Below are positions 43,169-55,929 of a stretch of 64,000 nt of DNA, one piece after another (position 1 is the stretch's first letter; every line of letters starts with the position of its first letter). The notes beneath the pieces were generated by a model. The model was not told the origin of the DNA. It saw only the letters and a list, made by a program, of their open reading frames with translations, and made no database searches. Position numbers and translations under genes: made by a program. Origin of the DNA: Parelaphostrongylus tenuis (Eukaryota > Nematoda > Chromadorea > Rhabditida > Metastrongylidae); contig JAHQIW010006165.1 of NCBI GenBank assembly GCA_019055375.1, forward strand, positions 1-64,000, in the 5' to 3' direction.

Positions 43169-46100
43169 ATGAGTTGAAGGTTACAGAGGCACGTGCGTCG
43201 AAACTTTCACCATACTAATTGGAATAGTCAATTGTGGTTTCTGAAAATTTGAGCCAGACGTACTGGTATTTTCACAGTAAGAAATACAATGTGGAAACGA
43301 AACAAAAAAAATGAAAACAAAAATAAAGAATTTCAAGAGATATTGTAGACTTAAATTAGAACAAATTTTCCATTTTTTCTATTCACAGAACAGCAGCAGA
43401 TTTCTGTACACAGCATTAGTGTGTAACATCGCTTAGTAACCTCAATGATTTCCCAAGAGTTTCTCAACGGTTTCCATCTTGCTCCATTCAAGGCAAGAGG
43501 CCATTTAGTTTAGAGCATTTTGTGTAAAATGTTTGACGTCAATAAGTTGCGTGAAAAGACCATTTGAAGAAAATCTATTTGATGCGCCTATTCCTCAAGT
43601 GGCGTATCTTAGCATCCGCCGCATTTTCATTTCCGATGCCGGTAGCATGAAATCGTTCAGTGCTCCAGAAATAAAACTTCTCAATCGACAAATCGCTGAA
43701 ATTGCGATTGCACTTTTAGGAGGAAATGTGTAAAGGCTGATTCGATTGACAAAAACAAATTACAGTTTCTTTGGGCAAAGGAATTTGGCAGCAAATTTCT
43801 AAGAATCGGAAGACATTTGCCATGCTTTGATGTTTTCGCTAAACTCTTACATTTGATAGGCTCATAGAATATTTCGTTGACTGGGTGATCAAATGGTCAA
43901 CAAATCAGAAACTACAAGAATTCTCCCATGCTTCTTAAGCACGCTGAAGATGAGATGTCACGAGAAGTCTGCTAATATGTGAAAACAAGAGAAACCGTTT
44001 AGCCACTCGACGACCATATGTACCGCTTACGGCACATAGCTCGCACAGCACTCGCGGCGGCCGTGATGACCGACGGCGAGTACGTACCACACGCTTCTAT
44101 GGTGATAAAATTTATTTGTTTATTTGAGGTTTTGAGGAGAAAATTATTAGCATTAAATGATGGAATGTCACAGAGCAAACTTCTATACAGAATTCTGGGT
44201 AAAGAAACGTCCATCTGCCGGAAATCAGTCTATGTTTGATTAAAATAACCTCATCCCTTTGAGAGGAAACTTAATTCCAGCTGGTTAAAAAAACATTTGC
44301 CTCTTCCTTCTTCTATGTTTTTGTACTCATTTGATAGCTTGTAAAATGCCAATTGTCCACAGTCAATTTAGATTTTCGCGAAACTTTCATGTTACATTCT
44401 ACTAACAAAAATAGATGGTATAACATAAACAGAATAAATAAAAGAAGTTTGATGTTGAGTAAAGTTTCGCGCTATAAAAACTAGGCCGTCATTGAGTGGG
44501 TTCTATAAAAGTATTTTTATGAGAAAGATAACACGTTATTGTTTTTTAAAGTTCACACTTTTCATCAAGAATTGCAGAGATGGGGTCACATTTATGTGAA
44601 AAGTGATGGCGTTTCCTTCTTCCTCTCTATTAAAAAAAAGTTTTTATTCGCTTAGCTGAGAACTGAAAATTCTACATCAAGCTTAGCTTGTGAGAGTATG
44701 AAAATACTGAAAAGAGATTAGGTTTTGCTTTCGGGTAAGCTGTTTCAACTTTACGGCGATTTTTTAGGAATATATCTTGCATTTCATTCTGAGAAACTTT
44801 TATTTTTAACAAAAATATTGCAGAAGAAGCTTTCATAAAAAGTTCATAGTAAAAATTAACCCAATGTATCAAGAAATATTCGATGTTTAAACGAGAAAAC
44901 CACATTTTCGTGAAAGGTATTATATTTCCAAGTGTTATCTAACATTTCCCCTCGCTCCTTTTTCATTTGCGTTTTTGTAGTCTTTCAATAACTTGAGAAA
45001 TTTTGATTTTCATACGTTTGCCTTGAGAAAAGGTTTTCATTTGCAGCCAGCTAACTATAAGAAAGGTAGAGTTTTGCGATCGGAATTTATTTTTTGCAAA
45101 TTCACCGGGGATTTTTGGTGTTTTTTTATGGTGAAATTTTGATTTCAGAAATACTTTGTCGCCATAGGGCATTGAAATTTTGCTGAGTAGATTCCTATAA
45201 ACTCGCTTTTAATTAGAAATCACCTAGTTGTCCAAGAAATTTCCACTTTGTAGTACGAGCTGTGCGAAGTTTCAGCGAAGTCACATTCTGCGAAATGTGC
45301 TCGTGTTTCCTTGCATTTCTTACATAAAAAATATTCTCACTATACGACTAGGAATCATTAATAGTTTCAAGGAATGAAGATTTTTGCACTAGGCTTAGTT
45401 TATAGAAAGGCTTTTTAGGGAGTATTACCATCGCGGGAAAAAATACCCCTCGCCTCTGGAATAGCAATCCTCATTGCTTGAACTTCGCCAAAGGTTCCTT
45501 TGACAGCTATATAGCCAAATTTGAATGATGTGCCGCACTTAATTGTAAAGAGGGTGACATATTAGCAAGAAAATTTTGCAGGCATATGTAGTAGGAAGTG
45601 CGTCAACACGTCCCAAGAATCCGCGTTCAACAGGAAAACCACAAAAATGAGTTTATTTTCAACTCTTACTCCCCATTTTTCTCGATATCTTGTAGAAGTA
45701 CGAACGGCCTTTTTCGGTCTCATCATTCCTGTGATCGCCATAGATATCTGCCTGCTGTTCATTTGAACACAACTGGCTTCAGACTCAGCGTTGTACTGCA
45801 AGGCAAAAATACCTCAGCTCCTCTCTGCATTCGGAAACTATATTCATACAAAATTAACAAGGACCAACGTGTGGATAATTCTATGACTAGCTAGGCATGG
45901 AGTAGAAGCTTCAAGTCTTTCTTTGGACATGTAGGCGGAAGTACCGAACCAAATCATGTGGTGGAGGGAATACTCCCACTGTGAAAACGATGCCCATCGG
46001 AAACAGCTGGGCAACATGGAGCTCTCCCTTTTACTGTCGGACGTCTAATCACCTGGAGGTAATCACACTGGAGTTTTAGGAACTGGGAATTTGATCGGGC

Positions 46101-46609
46101 GCATGAAATCATCTTTAGAGTATCATGTGGAAAGATCATGTAGAGGGACTAAACGGTACAAATATCCAGAGTCAATAATCACCACGATAGAATGCGCTCT
46201 ACGTACGAATAACGTGGATAAAAAGGTAGTACCCAATGAACAGATAGAACAAATCTTTTTGCATTTTAAGAAGGTTCCAACTCTAGAAGTTTACTTTTGA
46301 TCGAGAATTATCGAGAATCATTGATGAGGTGGGATTCATAAATTTTGCAGAATCATTTCCACAAAAAGTGGTCAATTTCTCATTTTTTATCATTATCATA
46401 ACTTTGAGGAGCTTCATATAAGAAATAGTTTTAGAAACTGGAAAGATGTTTATCGTATTTTTTGATTCCAAGAAGGACAAAGTGATAAAGTGCTCGATTT
46501 TTTGATTATTCTTCATATGAGGCGATGAATATGAACAAGAAGTTGTCAACATGAAAAATAAAGCTAATATGATTGATCAATGAATGAATCTGCATAAAAT
46601 AGGACAAAA
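43169..46609. other. Stretch without a recognised gene
   Basis: Upstream of copy 3, 43,560-43,730 has an open frame (DAPIPQVAYLSIRRIF...) whose start is shared with 29,295-29,350. Further right, frames at 44,672-44,905, 45,562-45,894 and 45,954-46,139 are open on one or both strands without any domain. T-rich sequence dominates 44,900-45,400. Confidence 0.4.
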
Positions 46610-46885
46610 ATGTTCAGCAACAGCGTGAACACATCATTTTCGGTGTTTTTCTTGTTCCTGCTTTTCCTTCGAACCGCGGGGTTCTAGGAAATATAATCGG
46701 CAACGTTCTTACTACAAGTAGCCCTTATTAAAACCCTTCAAAAATTCAATTAGAAAACTGCGTATTGTGATTGCAGCTGGCCGCGCTGGCCGCGCTGCCG
46801 AGCTCGTCGAGCGACCACGTCACGTGCGGCGCCCAGATTTCCACTTGCTCCCCATGTGATTAAGAATTCACTGCGGATAAGTTAA
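46610..46885 (+). CDS. Candidate small secreted peptide (two exons), weak
   Basis: A first exon from ATG at 46,610 encodes a strongly hydrophobic start (MFSNSVNTSFSVFFLFLLF, then LRTA) that looks like a signal peptide. A GT at 46,681 and TTGCAG at 46,771-46,776 would bound a 96-bp intron, a normal nematode size. The second exon is abruptly GC-rich with a CTGGCCGCG tandem. In the frame implied by this splice it reads WPRWPRCRARRATTS... to a stop at 46,883. In another frame it reads LAALAALPSSSSDHVTCGAQ then ISTCSPCD and stops at 46,863. I recognise no family. It could equally be a chance frame next to a GC-rich scrap, so confidence is low. Confidence 0.22.
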
Positions 46886-48399
46886 CTGTATGGACGCATC
46901 AGATTTCACGAGAATTTACGCTTTCATATCGCCAATGTATCGAGGTGTGAATGTAAAGAGATGCTATTAAGAATGCGAATGGTGTGACACTGAGGTGAGG
47001 TTTCCCTGCTCATTTATATAGAGATTTCAAGTTTCTCATCGAGGTGAATGTTTATAAATCGCCATCAATTTTATTGCAGATACTCCGTAATGTGGAGACA
47101 GAACATAATCTGTAGTGTATATTTCGCTTGCTGTTACTCTCATTTCATTCGTGCACAGATTACGAACTCCTTGATTTGTCTGGTCTGAGACCAGGTTCTT
47201 CAGGTAGTTCGAGCATTATGACCCAAAAAAAGATTTGAAACATTTGTAGTTGTGTCTCGCAGGAATATGAGAGCTGCATTTGATTCGTGTTTTACATTCT
47301 TGACAACGTTTATTCTAGCACTCGTAGATTATAGTTCATGAAAAGGCTTAGCAACACATGGTGAATTTTGATTCAAATTTTCTACAACTGTTTGCAAACT
47401 GCTGTACTCTCGAAGAAGTGAGAATTGCCTCATGAAACAATTTTTTCTATTTGCGAGTCTCATTCCTGTAGTGAGCGATGTAGTGCGTGAGGCAGAAAAT
47501 TCCGCTTAATTGCAAAATATTAGCGAAAACTCTCAATTGGAGCGTAGGGAGTTCTGTCCTACTCGTTTACGATAACATAATTAAGGCATTGTCAGCACTG
47601 TTATTGTCCACGTTATGAGTTTTCATGAATGCTGATTGGAGCTCATTGTGCAGTTCCATGCTGTGTGACTGCGCGTTGAAGCGATTCTGTGTCTAAGCTG
47701 TTCTGTGTCGCTTGTAAATTACGTAGCGGCGAGCAGATTCGCACACATTTTTCTCTGCATTTCAATGCGGTGAGTTATTGAGCTAGCCAGTTTAGATTAC
47801 TTTTTTCTTGCAAGCTTACTTTATCAAATGCCACATAAGGGCAATCGTTTCACAACATTAGTTTGTTCTGATTGCCATTACCTGTCGCCCTGATGATCAT
47901 CAAGCGACTCGAATGGAAGCTATTTAAGCGTTCATTCGCTACAGCGTAAGCTATTCTTCTAGTGTGAAGATTCCTTAAGCACCACTTTTGTCGAAGCTTT
48001 TCGCTAAGTAATCAGATCATAATAGGTGGTGTTCGAGCTCAACAGACCGATGAGCCGGCCGGTAACGGCTCTTGTTTATAGGTTGGCATTAAAACGTACT
48101 ACGTGCCTGGTCCATATGATATTTGGGAGAATGCCGCGCAGAACTGCTTCTACCTTTGACATAGATCAGAACTATGGTGATATCTTTTAATTGTAAGATG
48201 CGGACACCTACCATCGACCTCCCGACTGCGCGTTTGATTAAGAAGTAAATCAGATGCTTTGGCAGAAATAATCGCTGAGTTGCATGGAGTCGGGTGATTT
48301 TCTTTCTTTTACTACGTTCTCGACGCTGCTGAATACTCCTCAAGTTGCCCACCCCCGTCCTATGCTCAATTCTTGAACTAAGTCTGTATCATATTGACT
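46886..48399. other. Non-coding stretch before the RTE element
   Basis: No gene is supported. The minus frame 48,089-48,352 (87 codons, basic) lies next to the LINE and may be an inverted scrap of it, but I could not match it. Confidence 0.4.
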
Positions 48400-49510
48400 C
48401 CAACGTCTGGATAGACGTAATCAGACATTCGGAGATATTAATTTGGTTGAACGTGAACAGGACCCTAGACAATTAAATCATCTCCTAACAAATTCGCGAA
48501 AACACTCAAATAACAAAACTAATTTGTTGAACTCCTCATATCTACACAGCAAGAAAGAACACCGCCGCTGGACATGGGACTCACCTAACGACACCACGCA
48601 TGCGGAAATCGATCATATATTTACTAACAGGAGGTGGTTCCTGCTCGACACAGCCGTAGTGCCGTCATTCTCTACTGGGTCCGATCACTGCCTTCTTCGG
48701 GCAAAGATACGAATCAGTCCTAAGCTGAGAAATGATTCATGTCATCGATCAAGAAGAAGTTGTCAAACCGTTTGCGACGACAACATCCTAGATGAAATCC
48801 TATCGAACCATAACTAACAGATTAATGATGATCCAACCCCATACTAAGAGCTGCTTGTCGAAGGACTTAGAAGATGTGCCAACTTAGCTTTAGTTGCTCA
48901 ATACGGAAAAGCCGATCGCATCGCCTCCATCACGGAGGACCTTTTTTATAAGCGAACGGAGTCCAAGCTTGATTCTAGTACAACACATCTGGCACGGATA
49001 CAGTCAAATACCAATTGCAGAAGAGCTATGCAAGAAGATCTACATCGGTACCGGCAAAAAAACTGTTAGAAGCGGCACAAGAAAGGCCTAGTTTGAAGAA
49101 GTGGCGTCGGTATCTGTGTGATTATAGTGCTGTCAGCGTTGATGAAAAAAGACGGGATCACATCACGAGCTTCCTGCTATGACAATGGAACTGATAATGG
49201 AAAAAAATTCACACGAATCTTTTCCGCTCCGTCATCTCCGTCTCGGACCCCGCAATTCCCAATTGAGGCAAACCGCCTGAGATTCTGCTTGCTTAAGTTC
49301 GAGTTGAGATTAAAAAAATATGGAAAAAAGTGCAGTTCCCAGGGCTTTCTAATCTTTTCCCAGATTTTTTGCCAGCCAGGATCATGATTTACATGTACTT
49401 CTCGCGACACATATGACATCTTACGTTCGAAAGGAAAAAATCCCAGTCCAGTGTAGGACGTCGCACGTAATCATCACCCTTGAAAACGGTGACCAAGGGA
49501 CCTTCGCAAT
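48400..49510 (+). pseudogene. RTE-clade LINE, 5' half (endonuclease to start of RT)
   Basis: Frames read KKEHRRWTWDSPNDTTHAEI, then DHIFTNRRWFLLDTAVVPSF and STGSDHCLLRAKI (48,540-48,710), the C-terminal part of the apurinic-type endonuclease (EIDHI and SDH are catalytic motifs). A linker follows (ANLALVAQYGKADRIASI; SLKKWRRYLCDYS; 48,870-49,120), then RT region words SVISVSDPAIP and, just before the break, a PRDLRNYG-like end (RTE: GDREDLRNYRP). Stops and frameshifts are frequent. The element is split at 49,511-49,526 by an HHE-2 insertion and resumes at 50,036. In life it would copy itself into nicked DNA and could also copy SINEs. Confidence 0.85.
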
Positions 49511-49526
49511 TATGGTTCAGTCTTCC
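49511..49526 (+). repeat. Target-site duplication, left copy, of HHE-2 (imperfect)
   Basis: TATGGTTCAGTCTTCC aligns with TGTGGTTCAATCTGCT at 50,036-50,051 (12 of 16 identical). Both positions encode the same RTE residues (G-S-I/V-C/F), so the interrupted LINE sequence is duplicated. Confidence 0.65.
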
Positions 49527-49584
49527 ATAATCATTTTTGAGCCGTGCAGGTCAAGTGGTCTGTTGAAATGGGCTTACTTATAGA

Positions 49585-49626
49585 ACCCGATACCCGCGTT
49601 TCGACCTTGCGATTGTTAGTCAGGCA
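49585..49626 (-). ncRNA. Hammerhead remnant (HHE-2)
   Basis: Minus strand: GCCTGA, CTAACAA (core mutated at two positions), shortened stem II, GAAA, CGCGGG (stem III changed), TA, TCGGGT. The stem I GCC.GA/TCGGGT pairing is partly kept. Predicted inactive. Confidence 0.6.
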
Positions 49627-49890
49627 GTTATCTCTCGTCTTTTGCCAATTTTCTATGGGTGCTCCACTCCCCACACTAAGAGTTAGCTACGACGAACGTT
49701 TCACACTCTATGTCCGGTAAAATTATCACTGGAAAGACAGTGTTGTACACTCGATTGATCTTGGTTGATATCATCAATAACCATACCGTTCTTTTCGAGT
49801 GATTTCTTGAGGCCCCAGCTGAAATTTCAATTTGCCAGATAATCATTTTTGAGCCACGCATGTCATGTGGTCTGTGGACTAAAGCGTTTG

Positions 49891-49934
49891 TCCCCACTGA
49901 CGAGACCGTCAAGGTCGAACCACGTGTGTCGGGT
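49891..49934 (+). ncRNA. Hammerhead remnant (HHE-2)
   Basis: CTGACGA (49,897-49,903), perfect stem II GACC-GTCAA-GGTC (49,904-49,916), then GAAC in place of GAAA, palindrome CACGTG (49,921-49,926), TG in place of TA, and TCGGGT. The frame of the ribozyme is clear, but two catalytic positions are changed. Confidence 0.65.
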
Positions 49935-50035
49935 CAACCTATTTTAACAGACCACTGACATGCGTGGCTCAAAAATGATTATCTAGCATGTTGTAATTTA
50001 AGCTGCGGTTTTAAGAAAACACTCGAAAAGAAAGG

Positions 50036-51560
50036 TGTGGTTCAATCTGCTTCTACAAACATTTACGAAGATCATCCTTCTGCGCATATCAAGAATTTCG
50101 GATGAGGCACAATCAATGAGCAAGCTGGATTTCAACAGGGATCGTGTTGAATGGACAACAACCAAACCGTGTAGAGGATCGTAGAAGTTTGCCGGGAGTA
50201 CCACCCAACCTCAATCTTAACTTTTATCTACTATGAAATGGCATCTGATATCGTCGAAACGAACGCAGTTCCATCAGCGCTAATCGATCAGGAAGTGACT
50301 CCGTCTTACATAAGGACTTTATCAGACTGCTATCGGAATTGTACCACGAAAGTACAGCTCTTTCATCGATATCTCACCGTAATCATTCAAAAAGGGGTTT
50401 GGCAAGGCAACACAATATCGCCAAGGCTCTTCACCACCGCACTGCAGTGGATAATGAAGTCGTTTGATTAGGATGATGGATGAGGATGCATCAGTAGTGC
50501 TATTCTCCTCAGACAAATTTGGTCCAGTTTTTTGATTAGGTAGAAATGGAGTGGCTTATGAGGCATGTTTACCGCATCGAGTCAGCGATCACATGTGTAC
50601 TAGAGGATATCTCTCACCACTGCGCCACATATACCAGTTTTGTCATGCGATGGTGATAAGAAGACTTGTAATTGATGCCGAATTCACGACGATCACTATT
50701 GTGTGCACTATTAACATAAGACATAGAGGAACATGAGCGGAAAAGGGAAGAGCTAAATGGTGATTTAGGTGTGTCTGACCTAATTTAGACAGCAATAACG
50801 CGGTAGTGATTGATAATAATCAAAGCTGTGATTGAGAAATACGCACTGATCGAAAAGCTGTCAGACTTTCCTTTTACGGATGACATTGTATTATTTCTCA
50901 AAAAAGCACTACTGAATCAAAGGCGATGCTCAAAGGACTAAACAATAAGTGAAAGAGGATTGGGCTATGCATAAATCGCATGAAGACCCAGTTCATAGAA
51001 ACCAGTCGTGCAATGATGAACATATCAGACTGAATGGTTCTTTAATTACGCAGACCTCCTCGCTCGTGTACCTTGGTCGTTCATTGAGTAAGGAAAACAT
51101 CATGAAGAAGGAACTTGACCGAAGAAGGAAAGCAGCGTGGACCGCATTGGAGCCTCTCGAAGAAGCCACCGACCAAGTAACGGACCCCAAATTACGCGCT
51201 AACCCCTTTGATTTGACGGTCCCCCCAGCGCTTTGCTATGCAGCGAAGACGTGGGTTGATACTTCGACCCACGTCAAACTACTGCGAACAACTCAAAGAG
51301 AGAGTGAACGACGTCTTCTGGAACTTAGTCGGCACTCACAGCACCTAACCGGCTTGCGCAGCTCAGATCTCAGAAACTTCTCCCATCTTCGCGTTTCATT
51401 GACATTTGATAGCGAAGCACAAATGGATTATATAGGAAGAAGATCAGAGGGCAGATAGACGAAATGAACTGTAGAGTGAACGCATAGAACACACCCGTTT
51501 CTGAGGACGACCACCTACACGTCGGGTGGTTAATTAGAAGAATTAATCAGCTGTACACAC
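50036..51560 (+). pseudogene. RTE-clade LINE, 3' half (reverse transcriptase and C-terminus)
   Basis: Resumes with FTKIILLRISRISDEAQ, continues DIVETNAVPSALIDQEVTPS and YIRTLSDCYRNCTTKVQLFH, then GVWQGNTISPRLFTTALQW (50,238-50,471; RT block 4, normally GVRQGDTISPKLF). The FADDIV catalytic block is seen only as a trace near 50,870 (FPFTDDIVLF). Next come SSLVYLGRSLSKENIMKKEL and the C-terminal region ALCYAAKTWVDTS...LTGLRSSDLR (50,949-51,458). Several stops interrupt it. It is the same LINE as 48,400-49,510. Confidence 0.88.
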
Positions 51561-52906
51561 ATTTGTATTCGTATCAGCTATATTCGTGCCTGCCGAAATT
51601 CTGCAAATCACGGCATGGAACTCGGGCCAGCGGCCATGCTCGAATGAAACCACTGCCATGGACGACATTCGCGAGAAGAAGAGACGAAACAAACATGTGC
51701 TAGGATCCGCACAATTTGTGAAGACGGACCGTTCAAGTATCGGAGTGGTACTAAATGCAGTTTTTCTTCGATTATCCGCGGACAAATGAAAAACTACCTC
51801 TTTTGCTGGACAAGAACTTTCATGGAAGTGGTAGTAGTTTCAAAAGCTTAAACTTCTGGTTACTGCGCTACGTTTGGAAAAGCCTTCTCATAAAGCTGTA
51901 CGATTAAGAATAAGATCACATTTGACAAGCATTAGCTACTTTTTTCATGTCGATTACATTTCATTGAATAAAAGTCATTCTTTAGACTAATAGTAGTTTT
52001 CCGGTAGCACAAACCTCATTGATTTAAAAATATGTTTGCCCTTTTGAGTAAGCTTATCTAATAGGGCTATATAGAAAAGGAAAATATTTGTGTTACGGGC
52101 ACGTGTTTTAGAAAATAGGACAGAGCTCTTTCATAAGACCATTAGTAGCCTGCTTGTTCGATAGTGACTGGACAGATCGCAAGCGAAGTGCGATTTTTTT
52201 ATTTGATTCGGAATATCTTTGGAAGGAGCTCTAGACAAAACAAATGACTCTGACGCATCACGAAATCCTCTACACGTTCACTTGCTTTTCGTACTCCTAG
52301 TACAATTATACGCACATAAATGAAAGTGCTCGATGGGTGTGAAACATAATTCTAGTTTGCATGTTACAGTATCATAAAACGCTTTCTCGAAAACGGCTGC
52401 TTAGAGCAGTAGACGGATATTTAAACTTTCGATTGATTACTAACACTTGTATATTATGTCCTTGCCCAGTCGCTTTTTCACTTGTTCCCGGATAACTGAA
52501 GAAAACCATAAATGCTTCTCAGAATCAAACTATTTTTCCACACTTCTCCTTCGTCCAGTGTTCTGACTAATCTTGTTCAAGTGACTCGAATGAAGAACTA
52601 GAGACCTTGCATTTCGAAAAGTAACGTGAGAAAAACCGATTTCAAGGTGATCGTGAAGATGGATAGAGATTCTTGTTTAGGTCTTAGCCTCTCTCGAGCA
52701 AGTGTTGCCCGATTTTTTATCAATTAAATGATGTTTTGGATCTTATAGGAAAGAAATTAAAAGCGTAGGTAGGCAAATCCTTCTATTTTTATTCCACTTG
52801 ACGGTCGAAGGACATGATTATTGAAGGATTCCAAATAGGGACTGTGAATCTTCAACTTTGCTGGAAGATGTAACTGCTCTGTCAGGACGCCAGAGAGTAT
52901 TCAATC
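51561..52906. other. Non-coding stretch
   Basis: Short overlapping frames at 51,543-51,789 only; nothing recognised. Confidence 0.4.
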
Positions 52907-53160
52907 TTAGTCTTGTAAGTGGCGAATCATCAATAAGTTTTGCAGCTGCCTCGAGCTTTCGCAGCTCCGACCACAACGTCTGTTTGAGATCTTCTTCACC
53001 GTTTCTGGGCAGCGTTTTGCATGTTCAGTCGTAAGCTGTTTGCTGTCTGCGACTCGTGCACTCTTGGTGACTTTCGGACTCTTAGCTTTCATGCCGTTAG
53101 CTAGACGTTGATGGACCAATCGGCCGTACTCTTCATCGATATTGTCAAAGGCGGCGTCTT
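52907..53160 (-). pseudogene. RTE-clade LINE fragment (linker region)
   Basis: The minus frame reads LANGMKAKSPKVTKSARVAD and TTEHAKRCPETVKKI, matching the linker between endonuclease and RT in the fragment at 55,930-56,640 (SAMKAKSPKVTKKRLSS; LTSELAKSSREAMIEDL). It is short and frame-broken. Confidence 0.65.
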
Positions 53161-54715
53161 CCTATTAGTCGACTATTATTCTGTATAAACCTTACTTTAT
53201 GGTGTTTTAGGCTTCGTTGCTTGAAATCAGCACATTTCTGTCGTTTTGCAGAGATGGGACACTGCGCGAAGGAGGCAATCATCTGATCACACGTGAATTT
53301 TTTGGCAACACCGATATCGGTTGAGCAAAATCTTCAATTCACATGTTGTAGTCTATTTCGTTGCTCCATTCTCTATTGGGAAACTTCCAAGTCCACTGCT
53401 GACGGTGGAACTTTTGAAAGTGTGAGCTATATACATAAGAAACCGGTGGCAGTTGTGCAACACGTGCTACGATGTCTACAGTCTTGTTCGCCAGTAGTCC
53501 ACTAATCCAAGCGTGATACGAGCTTTGTTCCATGTGAATACCTCACAACCATATCTTTTTGCAAAACATAGAGCGAGTATTTTGCATTGAGATGATATCT
53601 AATAGAACCACATTTATTTGAAGTATTCCAATGCAAAATGGCAAATTTAACAGCGCATAAACCCCTATTACTTATGCGTCAACCTAATAGTTCCAGAATT
53701 GAGCAGAAGGAAGCAGCAAAGAAAATCCGACTACTTGCCCACCTTTTTGACTCCAAAGCTCGGTTAACCTTGCCCTAACGTAGCATCAGAAACGTGGTCG
53801 CTGCGCAAATGGGATGAGAGATCGCTTGGTGTTTATTGACACAGTGCCGAAAGATCAGTGCTTAAAGTATCTCGAATCTCACTAATAGGAGAAAGGATGT
53901 AATGTTCCGATCAACTTCAGCCCTCATACATCAGGGGCACCGTTCTGCGCGCCAGACCGTCGGGGATCAAATGATGCAATCACGTAATGCGCGTTAGTGG
54001 CAGCCAATTAAAGAGCCCTTACTGACCTAATTCTTAAACATATTGGAAGCACAACAGCATGAGCACTTGGTATACCGTAATCTTTTTTCTGGAGAAAAGG
54101 ATATGATGCTAGCGACTCACTGCATTCGAAAGAACCTACTAGGTTACTTACAATCTGTAAAGGAAAATAAAACGCTTGCTGATACTTGCTCGAGTAACAC
54201 GGCTCTCAGCAGATGATGTGATACAGATGATGTTAATCCACAGAAACTAACGTTGTGACACAGTGATACTCACATGGGCATTGAGAAAATAGCTTTCAAA
54301 GCATTGGTCGAATATCACTAACGTAGTGCAGTATTCTGTCGTATGTGCAGGAAGACTGCTGTAGTAGAACAGTTCGTCGCTCATCTGTTCGACTAAAACG
54401 GCACGGAACTGCTTATTCAGCTTCAATCATCGGTCTGAAATGTCATAAAAGGCATACGATTATACAGCGCTAGCTACGATCGTGATGTGTCATTCAAGGA
54501 ATAAGCAAAGCAGAATTTATTATGGTCCAAGTCGAAGAATTCTCGTAAACATTTTGAAAGCATGTAGGATTTCCTGCCTCACACAACGCATTGTTCACTA
54601 TTGGAATGAAGCTACCACAATGAAAAAAAAATTGTTCAGCACATTTTTCAATTCAAACAAACCTTTTAGGACAAAAAAATGTCGAATAACTACAACAACA
54701 ATAACAACGCTGTCG
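53161..54715. other. Stretch without a recognised gene
   Basis: Probably old transposon-derived DNA (53,700-54,450 has dense short frames on the plus strand), but I could not assign a family. Confidence 0.4.
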
Positions 54716-54860
54716 TCGGTTGCAACGGTTTAGCATATGCTACCAGAAAGAGTAAGATTTGAGTTTAAATCCCAGCTGACGCAAATATTTTTGCGCACCA
54801 CTTTACATTATTGGGTTTATTGTAACATCATAACACCGCAATACGCGGTCAAATAAAGTG
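54716..54860 (+). mobile_element. tRNA-like SINE fragment
   Basis: GCAACGGTTTAGCATATGCT (A-box region), AGAAAGAGTAAGATTTGAGT, TTAAATCCCAGCTGACGC (B-box/T-arm region), then TTTTTGCGCACCACTTTAC and ACACCGCAATACGCGGTCAAAT. The order and wording match the SINE at 11.15-11.47 kb. Confidence 0.6.
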
Positions 54861-55929
54861 GATTCTCCTTATACTCCTCTAAGAAGTGTCCCGCATCTCG
54901 CAAATGAGAGAAAGGATTCAAAGCTCTAGGCTACGCATCAGGGATATCCTTACACTCCGTGTTTCGAAGATTAGGCGGACCGTTATCGTAGTGTGCTTTA
55001 TTGAGATCCCATAGACGAGAGCCGCTAGCGAATAGATTCCTTGGATTATTTGACGTTTCAGAGGAAGACCATCAACAAGACGATGATCTTTCACGTGAAG
55101 CAAAAGAAGATATGATACTTAGTGAATTCTTGAAGCAAGGAAAGCAAGATGGGTTTCTCTTGTACGTGGTAGGGAAATTTGGAATTACTACTGGCGCTCT
55201 CTCGAGTCACTCAACAATCGACGAGACGACAGGTGGTACGATGTCGGTTATATTTCTTTGATTGTATTGGGCTTTCACATGATTCCTTCACTGTATAGTG
55301 GTAGTGTAAGTCTACATATAAGCCTCCAAAAAGAAGTATACTAAGTTACTAAGTTCTAGAAAATCTTTAAAAAAATCTTCAAGTGTATACTCAATAGAAT
55401 CTGGCATTGTTCATCAAACATGAGCCTAATAACAAGGCTTACTCGGCAAAAATTTTGACGTCGTCGTCTCGTTCAGGACCACAATGATTGAAGTCGATAG
55501 TCCCACAGGTGGTAGCTCTTGATTTATGAGTAATGGCTGCTGTATCGAATCAGATCCCTAAAATGGGAGGCAATTCAAATGTCACTTCATTAAGTTTACT
55601 ACAGAAGCTGAAAAACGGCTGGATACTACCATATTTTACTACATTAATTTATGCTGAAAAAATCAATTTTATCAAAAGCAGGTTTTATTTACACAAAAGT
55701 AAGAGATTCTGATTGTGATAAACTGTTCATGATCGACCCGCGCCACAGCATCTGTATTTGATAACGTGGTTCCGCTGTCGATTTGTGATAAAAAAGTGTA
55801 AAAAAGTAGTTTTATATGTTAAAGCGAACAACCGGATAGAAGAATTCTCTTGAAGATATATTACCATCCTTTTTGACGACTTCGATATGACTATATATGA
55901 CTACTATAACAATGACTATGACTACTACA
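54861..55929. other. Stretch without a recognised gene
   Basis: The frame 55,001-55,261 (86 codons, acidic) shows no domain; nothing else is supported. Confidence 0.4.

Larger units (their letters stand above)
49527..50035. mobile_element. HHE-2 element inserted into the RTE LINE
   Basis: The 509-bp insertion has a reverse part first (49,527-about 49,880: hammerhead remnant, GGGTGCTCCACTCCCC stretch, GTGTTGTACACTCGATTG, ending AATCATTTTTGAGCCACGC), then a forward part (about 49,885-50,035: hammerhead remnant, CATGCGTGGCTCAAAAATG tail and 3' end AAGAAAACACTCGAAAAG). The length is nearly the same as HHE-1 at 18,565-19,072 (508 bp) and the layout is the same. It interrupts the reverse transcriptase domain of the LINE. 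Confidence 0.8.
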
